DNA from: Chryseobacterium indologenes
GTDB taxonomy: Bacteria > Bacteroidota > Bacteroidia > Flavobacteriales > Weeksellaceae
Assembly: GCF_018362995.1 (NCBI RefSeq)
Contig: NZ_CP074372.1
Location: 3,410,001-3,474,000, forward strand
Reading direction: 5' to 3'
Length of the DNA stretch: 64,000 nt
A program made the position numbers and the translations under genes. Positions 33,370 to 41,192 of this stretch are shown here, piece after piece. Under the pieces are notes generated by a model that saw nothing but the letters and a program-made list of their open reading frames with translations, did no database searches and was not told where the DNA came from. Positions within the stretch are counted from its first letter, which is position 1; each line of letters opens with the position of its first letter.

Positions 33370-34224
33370 CTATGCTTTTACAGCTAATAAATTTACTGTT
33401 TTTGCAACAGTATCCTGAATTTCAGTTCTTTTTACGATGAAATCTACAAATCCTTTTTCCTGTAAGAATTCTGATGTCTGGAATCCTTCCGGTAAGTCTC
33501 TACCGATTGTTTCACGGATTACTCTTGGCCCCGCGAAACCGATCAATGCTCCCGGCTCTGCCATGATGATATCAGCAGTCATTGCGAAAGAAGCAGTAAT
33601 TCCTCCGAATGTAGGGTCACAAAGATAAGCGATGTATAAAAGTCCTGCTTCAGAAAGCTGAGCCAGCTTAGCCTGAACTTTTGCCAACTGCATCAAAGAG
33701 TAAGTGGCTTCCTGCATTCTCGCTCCTCCGGACTGACAGATAATCATATACGGAAGTTTGTGCTTGATACAGTAGTCTACTGCTCTTCTGATCTTTTCTC
33801 CCATTACAGAACCCAAAGATCCACCGATGAAAGCAAAATCCATACAAGAAACTACCATTTCAGTTCCTTTTACGGTTCCTACAGCATTTCTGATAGAATC
33901 AGTAAGCTTGGTCTTTGCTTTTACTTCTTTCAAACGGTCTTTGTAAGGCTTTGTATCTTTGAAGTTTAAGATATCAATACTTTCAACGTTGGCATCCAGT
34001 TCGGTAAATTTACCACCGTCAAAAAGGATGTCAAAAAATTCCGCACTTCCTATTCTTACATGAAATCCGTCTTCAGGAGAAACATAGTTATTTCTCTTTA
34101 GTTCATCATGTTCCACAACTTTTCCGGATGGAGTCTGATGCCAAAGGCCTTTGGGAACGTCCTTTTTTTCATCAGTAGAAGTGGTAATGTTTTTTGCTTT
34201 TCTTTTAAACCAGTCGAATGCCAT
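33370..34224 (-). CDS. accD: acetyl-CoA carboxylase carboxyltransferase beta subunit, zinc-ribbon cysteines lost
   Basis: A 284-residue subunit of the enzyme that makes malonyl-CoA for fatty-acid synthesis. The crotonase-fold body has [21 protein letters not shown] and [12 protein letters not shown]. Classical AccD starts with a Cys4 zinc ribbon; here the aligned positions read T-P-S-G (31-34) and S-P-E-D (49-52), with none of the four Cys. The P-K-G-L-W lead-in and the surrounding framework are kept. Similar Cys-less forms occur, as I recall, in other Bacteroidota. It lies 90 bases after fbaA. Confidence 0.94.
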   Translation of the reverse strand: MAFDWFKRKAKNITTSTDEKKDVPKGLWHQTPSGKVVEHDELKRNNYVSPEDGFHVRIGSAEFFDILFDGGKFTELDANVESIDILNFKDTKPYKDRLKEVKAKTKLTDSIRNAVGTVKGTEMVVSCMDFAFIGGSLGSVMGEKIRRAVDYCIKHKLPYMIICQSGGARMQEATYSLMQLAKVQAKLAQLSEAGLLYIAYLCDPTFGGITASFAMTADIIMAEPGALIGFAGPRVIRETIGRDLPEGFQTSEFLQEKGFVDFIVKRTEIQDTVAKTVNLLAVKA

Positions 34225-34245
34225 TTTTGCTTGTATTAATGTATA

Positions 34246-34312
34246 AATGTAAAATGTACCAATGTAAATGTATTTCTTATGAATACTTTTTACATCGGTA
34301 CAAATGTACAGT
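34246..34312. repeat. long imperfect inverted repeat in the fbaA-accD gap
   Basis: TGTACCAATGTAAATGTATT (34255-34274) pairs with 34282-34302 with two differences and one bulge, around the 7-base loop TCTTATG. The arms continue outward more weakly. Read in the minus direction it would form a hairpin after fbaA and before accD, so it may end or attenuate read-through; it also looks like a repeat-derived palindrome. Confidence 0.6.
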
Positions 34313-34314
34313 TC

Positions 34315-35385
34315 TTATTTTAAAGTATTTACGTTATTTAAATCTTCAAATGCTTTCACCAATCTTGTAGAGAATGTTTCCTCACCTTTTCTTACCCAAA
34401 CTCTTGGGTCATAGAATTTCTTGTTAGGTTTTTCTTCTCCTTCAGGGTTTCCGATTTGAGCTCTTAAATAATCAATATTGTTTACCATATAATCTCTAAC
34501 GCCTTCTGTATATGCAAACTGAAGGTCAGTATCGATATTCATTTTGATCACTCCGTAGTCAATAGCTTCTCTGATTTCCTCTAAAGTAGATCCTGAACCA
34601 CCATGGAATACAAAGTTGATAGGTTTAGCAGCTGTTCCGAATTTCTCCTGAACATATTTCTGAGAATTGTCAAGGATTTTCGGTGTAAGAACTACGTTTC
34701 CTGGCTTGTAAACTCCGTGTACGTTACCGAAAGCAGCAGCAATGGTAAAGTTGTCAGAAATAGCTTTTAGTTTTTCATACGTGTAAGCTATATCTTCAGG
34801 CTGAGTATATAATTTAGAGTTATCAACGTCTGAGTTGTCAACACCATCTTCTTCACCTCCTGTAACCCCGATTTCTACTTCAAGAGTCATCTGAAGCTTA
34901 GCCATTCTTTCGAAATACTGAGCTGAGATCTCAAGGTTTTCTTCTAAAGACTCTTCAGAAAGGTCTAACATGTGAGAAGAGTAAAGAGATTTTCCTGTCT
35001 GCTTGAAGAAATCTTCGTTAGCATCCATCAATCCATCAATCCAAGGAAGCAATTTCTTTGCACAGTGGTCTGTGTGTAGAATTACTGTTGCTCCGTAAGC
35101 TTCTGCCAGAGTGTGGATATGTTTTGCACCAGCGATCGATCCTAAGATGGCAGCCTTTTGTCCGTCATTGTTTAATCCTTTTCCTGCGTTGAATGCAGCT
35201 CCACCATTTGAAAACTGAATAATTACAGGAGAGTTCAATTTCGCTGCAGTTTCCATCACAGCGTTTACATTGCTTGATCCAATTACGTTTACTGCAGGTA
35301 ATGCAAACTTGTTTTCTTTAGCATACTGAAAGATATCAGTAACTAGCTGACCTGTGGCAACTCCTGCCGGAAAAATTCTGCTCAT
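34315..35385 (-). CDS. fbaA: class II fructose-bisphosphate aldolase
   Basis: A 356-residue zinc enzyme of glycolysis and gluconeogenesis that splits fructose-1,6-bisphosphate. Metal and substrate motifs are present: V-I-L-H-T-D-H-C-A-K-K (near residue 105), L-E-V-E-I-G-V-T-G-G-E-E-D-G-V, F-G-N-V-H-G-V-Y and V-F-H-G-G-S-G-S, then K-M-N-I-D-T-D. Length fits the class IIA form. A TACCTTTA box lies about 50 bases before the start on the minus strand. Confidence 0.96.
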   Translation of the reverse strand: MSRIFPAGVATGQLVTDIFQYAKENKFALPAVNVIGSSNVNAVMETAAKLNSPVIIQFSNGGAAFNAGKGLNNDGQKAAILGSIAGAKHIHTLAEAYGATVILHTDHCAKKLLPWIDGLMDANEDFFKQTGKSLYSSHMLDLSEESLEENLEISAQYFERMAKLQMTLEVEIGVTGGEEDGVDNSDVDNSKLYTQPEDIAYTYEKLKAISDNFTIAAAFGNVHGVYKPGNVVLTPKILDNSQKYVQEKFGTAAKPINFVFHGGSGSTLEEIREAIDYGVIKMNIDTDLQFAYTEGVRDYMVNNIDYLRAQIGNPEGEEKPNKKFYDPRVWVRKGEETFSTRLVKAFEDLNNVNTLK

Positions 35386-35455
35386 GTTTTACTTTTTGTT
35401 ATAAATTTATTAGGTGTTTTAATTTCGTGTAAAGGTAATCATTTTTAAGAAATTA

Positions 35456-36322
35456 CTAATTTCTTTTATCTCTTCCCCAAAGTAGCTTCTGACGGATCGT
35501 CTCATAGAAACTCAAACTGTTGGGCTGTACCAGAAGAAGCTGGAATGCCGCCTTTTTGATGATAATTTCCTTATCGGTTTCTATATGGATCAGTCGGGAG
35601 TCCAGAGAAAGGGAATATTGAGGTACACGGCTTTCCACCCTGAATTTTATTTCTACTTTATCATTTACTACTAATGGTCTCACATTTAGATTGTGAGGCG
35701 CAATGGGAGTGATGACGAAATTTTCGTTGTTTGGAGAAATAATGGGCCCGCCACAGCTCAAGGAGTAAGCGGTAGAACCTGTAGGAGTTGATATGATAAC
35801 ACCATCACCCCAGAATACATTCAAAAACTCATTATTGATGTAAGAATCTACTGTAATCATTGAGGTGGTTTCTTTTCTGGAAACCGTAACGTCGTTCAGG
35901 GCATAAGGGAAAGACCCCTCCAGATTGGGAGAAACAACTTCAATGACGGATCGGCGGCTGGTTTTTACATCTCCTTTTAATATGGAATCCAGTTCTTTAA
36001 AAGCTTCTTCCTTAGTGAAAAAAGCCAAAAAACCAAGTCTTCCCGTGTTTACTCCTACAACAGGAATTTCAAGATCTTCAATAAAGGTTAAAGAATTTAC
36101 AATCGTTCCGTCTCCACCGAAAGTGAAAAACAGATCGACTTCCTTATCCAGAAGATCCTGCTTACAGTTGAAGGTTTCGAAGATTTTTGAGAACTGAAGT
36201 GCTTCAGCCATTTCATCGTACAGAACAGATTTTACATCTCTGGCTTCAAGTTCAGAGATAAACTTGCTTAAATATAAAAAAGTATCAAGATCTTTTTTCT
36301 GAGAATATATGGCTGCCTTCAT
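35456..36322 (-). CDS. nadK: NAD kinase
   Basis: A 288-residue enzyme that makes NADP from NAD and ATP. The G-G-D-G motif (residues 69-72, F-T-F-G-G-D-G-T) is present, then G-V-N-T-G-R-L-G-F-L-A, the N-E block (here L-N-D-V-T-V-S-R) and the G-D-G-V-I-I-S-T-P-T-G-S-T-A-Y-S-L-S-C-G-G-P-I loop. Full length. It begins one base after the CBS-domain gene stops, so they are co-transcribed. Confidence 0.96.
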   Translation of the reverse strand: MKAAIYSQKKDLDTFLYLSKFISELEARDVKSVLYDEMAEALQFSKIFETFNCKQDLLDKEVDLFFTFGGDGTIVNSLTFIEDLEIPVVGVNTGRLGFLAFFTKEEAFKELDSILKGDVKTSRRSVIEVVSPNLEGSFPYALNDVTVSRKETTSMITVDSYINNEFLNVFWGDGVIISTPTGSTAYSLSCGGPIISPNNENFVITPIAPHNLNVRPLVVNDKVEIKFRVESRVPQYSLSLDSRLIHIETDKEIIIKKAAFQLLLVQPNSLSFYETIRQKLLWGRDKRN

Positions 36323-36323
36323 G

Positions 36324-36977
36324 TTATATTTCTATGAATTTTTGTAAAAACCCAAATCGGTCTTTAAACAGATCGGATTTCTCATCAGAATAGTATTTTT
36401 CAACAATTCTGTAGTCATACCGGTCAAAAGTTGAGTCTATCGAGGCCAGATTTTCATTGCTGATCTTTATGGTGATTTGAACCACTTCTTCAGACATAAA
36501 GCTTATAAACCCTCCATAAAACTTCGAGTTGTTGCTTTCTACGATATTGGTAATCTCCGTCATGGAATATTTTCTGGCAGGAGTTTCTACAGTAAGAATG
36601 GCACCTGTTTCTGAAAATAAAGGATAACGGGAAAGATCCTGGAAAACATCTTCACAGGTGATATACCCCAGATATTTTTCATTTTTATTAATCACCGGGA
36701 TCACATTGCTGCTGAAGGTATAAAACAGACGGATACTGTCCATAATATTGCTGTCCTCCAGAATAGCAAACCGCTCAATCTGATGCTCAAGATCCTTCAA
36801 AGTCCCGCCATCTTCTTCATACAGAAAATCCATTGCAAGGGCTCCGTAGAAATGGTGGGATTTTTTGATAAAAACATGGGAATATCCAAAATCTTCCAAC
36901 ATATTTCTGGCCGACTCTATAGAGTCAGACAAGCTAAAACATGGAAAGTCTTTTGAGATATAGTCCTTGATAAACAT
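36324..36977 (-). CDS. CBS-domain protein
   Basis: A 217-residue cytoplasmic protein. Two CBS motifs fill the first ~130 residues (S-D-S-I-E-S-A-R-N-M-L-E-D-F-G-Y-S-H-V and S-N-V-I-P-V-I-N-K-N-E-K-Y-L-G-Y-I-T), the sort that bind adenine nucleotides. The C-terminal ~75 residues look like an ACT-type fold (I-S-F-M-S-E-E-V-V-Q-I-T-I-K-I). Its stop and the nadK start are one base apart. A link between adenine-nucleotide sensing and NADP supply is a reasonable inference. Confidence 0.85.
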   Translation of the reverse strand: MFIKDYISKDFPCFSLSDSIESARNMLEDFGYSHVFIKKSHHFYGALAMDFLYEEDGGTLKDLEHQIERFAILEDSNIMDSIRLFYTFSSNVIPVINKNEKYLGYITCEDVFQDLSRYPLFSETGAILTVETPARKYSMTEITNIVESNNSKFYGGFISFMSEEVVQITIKISNENLASIDSTFDRYDYRIVEKYYSDEKSDLFKDRFGFLQKFIEI

Positions 36978-37061
36978 TGTGCTAATTTATAAAAAATTAA
37001 ATGAAACTTTTTCTGAAAACCCGACTTTTTTTAAGCTGAAACAAAAAAAATGCCATCAAAA

Positions 37062-37092
37062 TTTGTTTGTAATGAAAAAAAAAGTACCTTTG
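37062..37092 (+). promoter_or_regulatory. perfect consensus promoter without a plus-strand gene
   Basis: TTTG (37062-37065), exactly 19 bases, TACCTTTG (37085-37092): a full match to the Bacteroidota consensus with ideal spacing. No plus-strand protein gene follows; a terminator hairpin lies about 40 bases on. See the candidate small RNA. Confidence 0.7.
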
Positions 37093-37098
37093 TCGCCT

Positions 37099-37170
37099 TT
37101 CATTTTTACTTTTTATTAGATTTATTTCAAACTGCACTGTCTACTAAGGACATATGCAGTTTTTTTATTT
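37099..37170 (+). ncRNA. candidate small RNA, about 70 bases
   Basis: Bounded by the perfect promoter at 37062-37092 and a hairpin (AAACTGCA 37129-37136 against TGCAGTTT 37155-37162, with inner TGTC/GACA) that is followed by a T7 tract. No ATG-led frame of use fits in between. It lies between the minus-strand CBS and TrmH genes, and its end overlaps the 3' end of the TrmH gene in antisense. Function unknown. Confidence 0.5.
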
Positions 37171-37695
37171 TAACGCTTTTGCGAATTCCCACATTACAAT
37201 TCCGCCACATACACTTACATTCAGAGAATGCTTTGTTCCAAGCTGTGGAATTTCTAAAAATACATCAATATTAGGAAGAACTTCATCACTGATTCCTTCC
37301 ACTTCGTTCCCTAAAATCAGGGCATATTTTTTCGATCTGTCAATCGTAAAATCAGTGATAAGCTGGCTTCCGGTAGTCTGCTCAATCCCGATGATTTCGT
37401 ATCCTTTGCTTTTCAGATCAGAAATCGCTGTATTGGTTGCTGTCTCATGAGACCAGTCTACACTTTCTGTTGCTCCCAATGCCGCTTTATGAATCTCACG
37501 GTGGGGTGGCTGCGGCGTGATCCCGCAAAGGATTATTTTTTCAATTAAAAAGGCATCTGCCGTTCTGAAGGCTGCACCTACATTGTGCATACTTCTGATA
37601 TTATCTAAAATGATGACCACCGGAATTTTTTCAACCTTCTTAAATGTTTCTACATCTATTCTGTTAAGTTCTTCCAGTTTTAGTTTCTGTACCAA
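37165..37695 (-). CDS. TrmH/SpoU-family RNA 2'-O-methyltransferase
   Basis: A 176-residue SPOUT-fold enzyme. Motif 1 is D-N-I-R-S-M-H-N-V-G-A-A-F-R-T-A-D (residues ~32-48) with the catalytic Arg, motif 2 L-I-L-G-N-E-V-E-G-I-S, motif 3 I-P-Q-L-G-T-K-H-S-L-N-V-S-V. It methylates a ribose of tRNA or rRNA; which one is not clear, since small members without extra domains vary. It begins 5 bases after the stop of the YwqK-like gene and is probably expressed with it. Confidence 0.9.
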   Translation of the reverse strand: MVQKLKLEELNRIDVETFKKVEKIPVVIILDNIRSMHNVGAAFRTADAFLIEKIILCGITPQPPHREIHKAALGATESVDWSHETATNTAISDLKSKGYEIIGIEQTTGSQLITDFTIDRSKKYALILGNEVEGISDEVLPNIDVFLEIPQLGTKHSLNVSVCGGIVMWEFAKALK

Positions 37696-37700
37696 TTGTA

Positions 37701-38321
37701 TTATTTTGTTGAGATTAATTTTCCGTCTTTATAGACCTCTGTTTTTTCTATGCTTCCGTCTTCACGGTAATGAACCCTGTTGCCATTTCTCTTGTCGTTG
37801 GCAAACTCAGTTTCACGCTGTAACTTTCCTGATGGATAAAATACTTTCCATTTTCCGGTCGCAAGGCCGTTGTCATACTGGCCAATATCTTTCACGGATT
37901 TTCCGTCTTCATGGAAGGTTTTGCTTTCTCCCTGTAATTTATTGAATTTATAATTCGAAATTTCAGTTATTTTGCCGGCTGGAGAATAAAAAGTAGCGGT
38001 AAGGCTGTTATCATAAACATTCTTTTCTCCGTTTCTGAAAGCTTCCTTGGAAGTAAGTACTCCGTTTTTATCAAAATAGGACCATTCTTTTACTTTGAAT
38101 CCTTTCTTATATTCTCCTTTAGACTGAATTTTTCCGTTATCGTAATAAAAAACAGCATCTCCGTCCAGTTTCCCTTTTTCCCATTCTACTGTATTTTTTA
38201 CCTGCCCGTTGTCATAGAATTCTTTGCAGGATCCCTCCTGTAATCCGTCTTTGTATCCACAAGGTTTCTGTGCCAGAATCATGACAGAAGTGGAAAAAAA
38301 CAATAGAAACATGTACTTCAT
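37701..38321 (-). CDS. MORN-like / YwqK-family repeat protein
   Basis: A 206-residue exported protein (signal ends S-V-M-I-L-A-Q). The body is a chain of ~23-residue repeats of the form Y-x-N-G-x-x-x-x-x-x-x-x-x-G-x-x-x-G-x-W/x-x-x-Y (for example Y-D-N-G-K-I-Q-S-K-G-E-Y-K-K-G-F-K), about seven in all, as in the MORN-type/YwqK family. That family carries an antitoxin label in databases, but nothing here supports a toxin pair. Probably a periplasmic or surface scaffold. Confidence 0.78.
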   Translation of the reverse strand: MKYMFLLFFSTSVMILAQKPCGYKDGLQEGSCKEFYDNGQVKNTVEWEKGKLDGDAVFYYDNGKIQSKGEYKKGFKVKEWSYFDKNGVLTSKEAFRNGEKNVYDNSLTATFYSPAGKITEISNYKFNKLQGESKTFHEDGKSVKDIGQYDNGLATGKWKVFYPSGKLQRETEFANDKRNGNRVHYREDGSIEKTEVYKDGKLISTK

Positions 38322-38353
38322 AGCTATTTTTACTTCAAAAATAGTAAAATACT

Positions 38354-38361
38354 TATATTTG
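38354..38361 (+). promoter_or_regulatory. probable -7 box for the exported gene at 38377
   Basis: TATATTTG, a full match, 15 bases before the ATG, which implies an almost leaderless message. The upstream TTTT at 38327 is the only -33 candidate. Confidence 0.4.
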
Positions 38362-38376
38362 ACTCAAAAATATACT

Positions 38377-38976
38377 ATGAAAAAATTATTCACCTTATTC
38401 ATGCTGATATGTGGATTTATGTATTTTGAAGCACAAAATACATATTATCCTCAAGCGTTTTTCGATAAAAAATTGGCCAGAGATATGCTGGGATTCGGAA
38501 ATTCTACCATTGAAGGCGTTGCTTCCACCAAACAAAAAAACAATTGGGGCATCAAGCCATTGCTTGGAGAAAAGCATTACGCACCCAAAGGAACTGTTGT
38601 CATGCTTTTCCCTGTAACTCCCTATTTTGAGGAGTTTTATGATATGAGGAAGAAATATGAAAACAAAAAGACAACGGTATATATGTCCGAAGAAGCTTTT
38701 AAATACAGAGTGGAAGCTTTAACGGATGATCATGGTAGATTTAAATTCGAAAAACTGAAACCCGGTAAGTATTATCTTGAAACGATCGTAAATTTTACGG
38801 CAACGGCAAGTTATCAGCAGCAGACGGGAACTTCAGATGCTTATAACGGTTATGGAGCTTATATGTATTCAACACCAATATATAGTACGTTTTTCTACGG
38901 ATATTCTGCTGCCAACAGGGAAAGCAAGTTTGTAGAAATAAAACAGGATGGCGAACTCAAAGAAATCAAGCTTTAA
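38377..38976 (+). CDS. exported protein of unknown function
   Basis: I start at the ATG at 38377, where a signal peptide begins (K-K-L-F-T-L-F-M-L-I-C-G-F-M-Y-F-E-A-Q, cleavage before N-T). The 199-residue product has a middle D-D-H-G-R-F-K-F-E-K-L-K-P-G-K-Y-Y-L-E-T segment, the pattern of a carboxypeptidase-regulatory-like or prealbumin-type beta domain, and a late Gly/Tyr-rich stretch. Likely periplasmic or surface. The TAA is inside the terminator palindrome. Confidence 0.7.
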   Translation: MKKLFTLFMLICGFMYFEAQNTYYPQAFFDKKLARDMLGFGNSTIEGVASTKQKNNWGIKPLLGEKHYAPKGTVVMLFPVTPYFEEFYDMRKKYENKKTTVYMSEEAFKYRVEALTDDHGRFKFEKLKPGKYYLETIVNFTATASYQQQTGTSDAYNGYGAYMYSTPIYSTFFYGYSAANRESKFVEIKQDGELKEIKL

Positions 38977-38994
38977 AAGCTTGATTTTTTATTT
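38964..38994. terminator. terminator at the end of the 38377 gene
   Basis: A near-perfect palindrome AATCAAGCTTT-A-AAAGCTTGATT (38964-38986) followed by TTTTATTTT. It contains the stop codon at 38974-38976 and could also serve the convergent bestrophin gene. Confidence 0.8.
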
Positions 38995-39867
38995 TCTGAT
39001 CATAATCTGATGCACATTTTTTTCAATATTCTGTGCTAATGTTTCCATAGGAATATCATTTTCATCATTGTTGAAAGGATCTTCAATTTCTTCAGCAATC
39101 AGCTCAAGGCTCATTAAAACATAATAGACGAAAACGGTAAGCGGAATCATGAAAAGACCGATAGTGATCACATACGCAATAGGCAGTGCAAAAACGTACA
39201 GGATAATAAATTTTTTGATGAAAGAAGAGTAAGAGTAAGGAATCGGAGTATTTTTAATTCTTTCACAGCCTCCACACACATCCAGAAATCCTGAAAGCTG
39301 AGTGTCTAAATACAGCATTTCAATTTCTGAAATTTTACCTTCTTTCTTTAATAAGTTCAATTTGTGGGTCAGCAGGATAACAATTTCACTTGGACCATGA
39401 TTTTTTAATGAACTTTCTATTTCAGAATAATCTTCATCCAAAGCCAGCCTTGTAGATTCTTTGGAAAGATGTTTGGCTAAAAAGTGCGGGAAATACTTTA
39501 AATATCTTGCAATCTGCTCAGCATCCTGACGGTTGTCACCCAGAATAGTATTGATTTTTACAGCAAAATTTCTGGTGTCATTGACCAGTTTTCCCCAAAG
39601 CTTTCTCCCTTCCCACCATCTGTCATAAGCTGTGTTGGTTCTGAAAACCAATAAAAGTGAAAGCACAAAACCCAGCAGAGAGTGAATCATTCCCACATTA
39701 CTGATTCCTGATTTTGATGTAAGATGAAGATATTCCACTTCCAGATACTGAATTCCCCAGGAATAAAGTCCTATAAGAACCATGCTTGGAAAAAGGATCT
39801 TCAGCGTATCACTTTTATGTAAACTGAAAAGGATTTTAAGGAAATGTTTGGTATTGTAGACTCTCAT
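38989..39867 (-). CDS. bestrophin-family anion channel
   Basis: A 292-residue membrane protein. I use the ATG at 39867 (M-R-V-Y-N-T-K-H-F), the usual family start, over the one six codons upstream. The bestrophin block F-R-T-N-T-A-Y-D-R-W-W-E-G-R-K-L-W-G is present near residue 75. Four hydrophobic regions fit the pentameric channel; the late F-M-I-P-L-T-V-F-V and D-P-F-N-N-D-E-N-D-I-P segments are also typical. It probably passes chloride or other ions across the inner membrane. Confidence 0.88.
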   Translation of the reverse strand: MRVYNTKHFLKILFSLHKSDTLKILFPSMVLIGLYSWGIQYLEVEYLHLTSKSGISNVGMIHSLLGFVLSLLLVFRTNTAYDRWWEGRKLWGKLVNDTRNFAVKINTILGDNRQDAEQIARYLKYFPHFLAKHLSKESTRLALDEDYSEIESSLKNHGPSEIVILLTHKLNLLKKEGKISEIEMLYLDTQLSGFLDVCGGCERIKNTPIPYSYSSFIKKFIILYVFALPIAYVITIGLFMIPLTVFVYYVLMSLELIAEEIEDPFNNDENDIPMETLAQNIEKNVHQIMIRK

Positions 39868-39919
39868 AAATTCACTTGTTACCACAAATATAAATTTTTC
39901 ATCTGAGCTCTGCTAATAA

Positions 39920-40065
39920 AGTAAGGAAGTCTGAAGCTGGAAGAGGGAAGTTATTGAAGCCGAAGGAAAATCTAAGTTTTCCATAAAAGGTTTTATAAAA
40001 TGAAATATAGACATTTGTAGACAAATCTTAACTTCCAGCATCCCACTTCCAGCTTTCAGCTCTTT
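39920..40065. repeat. long imperfect inverted repeat in the bestrophin-JmjC gap
   Basis: A left arm with GAAGCTGGAAGAGGGAAGTTA (about 39933-39953) matches the reverse complement of a right arm TAACTTCCAGCATCCCACTTCCAGCTTTC (about 40028-40056), the right arm having one extra 7-base unit. Inside lie small hairpins such as GGAAAA/TTTTCC and TTTGT/ACAAA. The CTTCCAGC-type unit is the sort of low-complexity repeat frequent in Chryseobacterium gaps. The rest of the 261-base gap shows nothing else. Confidence 0.55.
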
Positions 40066-40128
40066 TAATCTTAATTTTCTCAGGTTTCAAAAAAACACTA
40101 TTTTTATTTCGCATTAAATACAAAATAC

Positions 40129-41004
40129 ATGATCCTCGAAAACGTAGATATTGTAAATGATATCAGTAAAGAAGATTTTCAGAAAAATTATTTTAAGAAG
40201 CAAAAACCTCTTTTGATAAAGAATTTTGCCAGCAGATGGGATGCTTTCGACAAATGGAGTCTTGCTTACATCCGGGAAAAAGCAGGAGATCAGGAAGTTC
40301 CGTTGTATGACAATAAGCCTGCAGATGCCGCCAAAAGTTCTGATGCTCCGGTAGCCCAAATGAAAATGAAGGAGTATATTGATACCATAAAAAGTAAACC
40401 TTCGGATCTGCGTATCTTTTTTTATATCATAACAGACAGACTTCCTGAGCTGCTGAAAAACTTTACTTATCCGGATCTTGGTATAAAATTCTTTAAAAGA
40501 TTGCCAACGTTATTCTTCGGGGGCAGTGAAGCTCATGTTTTAATGCATTATGATGTGGATTTGGGAGATTTTATGCATATCCATTTTGAAGGAAAGAAAA
40601 GAATTCTTTTGTTTGATCAGAAGCAATCTCCTTTTTTATATAAAGTTCCCTTATCTGTTCATACGGTATATGAGGTAGATTATGAAAATCCGGATTACGA
40701 AAAGTTTCCGGCACTGAAATATGCGAAAGGCTATGAAATTTTTATGGAACATGGTGATGCCCTTTTTATTCCGGGAGCTTTCTGGCACTTCAACAGATAC
40801 CTGGAGCCCGGCTTTTCACTTTCATTAAGAGCACTTCCCAATAAACCGAATGTATTTGCCAATATGCTGTATCATGTTTTCATTATGAGATACACGGATA
40901 AGATAATGCGCAAACTATTCAAAGCCAAATGGGTGAACTACAAGCAAAAATGGGCCTATAAAAAAAGTTCTGAGGCTTTGGAAAAGCACCTTTCAAAAAA
41001 ATAA
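40129..41004 (+). CDS. JmjC-like (cupin_8) iron/2-oxoglutarate oxygenase-fold protein
   Basis: A 291-residue cytoplasmic protein. N-terminal K-P-L-L-I-K-N-F-A-S-R-W is the usual lead-in of the cupin_8/JmjC group. The facial triad is visible: H-Y-D in V-L-M-H-Y-D-V-D-L-G-D (His and Asp) and the distal His in G-D-A-L-F-I-P-G-A-F-W-H-F. The I-H-F-E-G-K-K-R-I-L-L-F strand supplies the likely 2-oxoglutarate Lys. Bacterial relatives hydroxylate ribosomal proteins or modify small molecules; the substrate is unknown. Confidence 0.83.
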   Translation: MILENVDIVNDISKEDFQKNYFKKQKPLLIKNFASRWDAFDKWSLAYIREKAGDQEVPLYDNKPADAAKSSDAPVAQMKMKEYIDTIKSKPSDLRIFFYIITDRLPELLKNFTYPDLGIKFFKRLPTLFFGGSEAHVLMHYDVDLGDFMHIHFEGKKRILLFDQKQSPFLYKVPLSVHTVYEVDYENPDYEKFPALKYAKGYEIFMEHGDALFIPGAFWHFNRYLEPGFSLSLRALPNKPNVFANMLYHVFIMRYTDKIMRKLFKAKWVNYKQKWAYKKSSEALEKHLSKK

Positions 41005-41026
41005 ATATTATACATTTGATAATTTT

Positions 41027-41190
41027 AACGCATTGAGCGCAAGGCTCAGGGATAGCTGCTGATAAAGCTTCGCAAAGGCGTTTCACTCAGCGAGGGAAGC
41101 ACTTCAATTACTAAATGAAATGCCCTTGCGAACGAAAATAAGAAGCATCAATATCAATTTTCTTTGCTTCTTAGCGTTAGATTTAGAGCA
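41027..41190. repeat. palindromic intergenic repeat, copy B
   Basis: The core (41069-41133) has arms TTCGCAAAGGCGTTTCAC and ATGAAATGCCCTTGCGAA, then a second hairpin (AAGAAGCA 41140-41147, TGCTTCTT 41165-41172). The flanks AACGCATTGAGCGCAAGG (41029 on) and TGCTTCTTAGCGTTAG are themselves roughly inverted. Order, arm sequence and the 64-65-base core length match copy A at 25.1 kb. It fills the gap between the JmjC-like and GNAT genes. Confidence 0.78.
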
Positions 41191-41192
41191 AT

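Noticed and set aside
37701..38321. Toxin-antitoxin system at the YwqK-like gene
   Set aside because: The family label includes antitoxin, but the protein has a signal peptide and MORN-like repeats, and no toxin gene is next to it.
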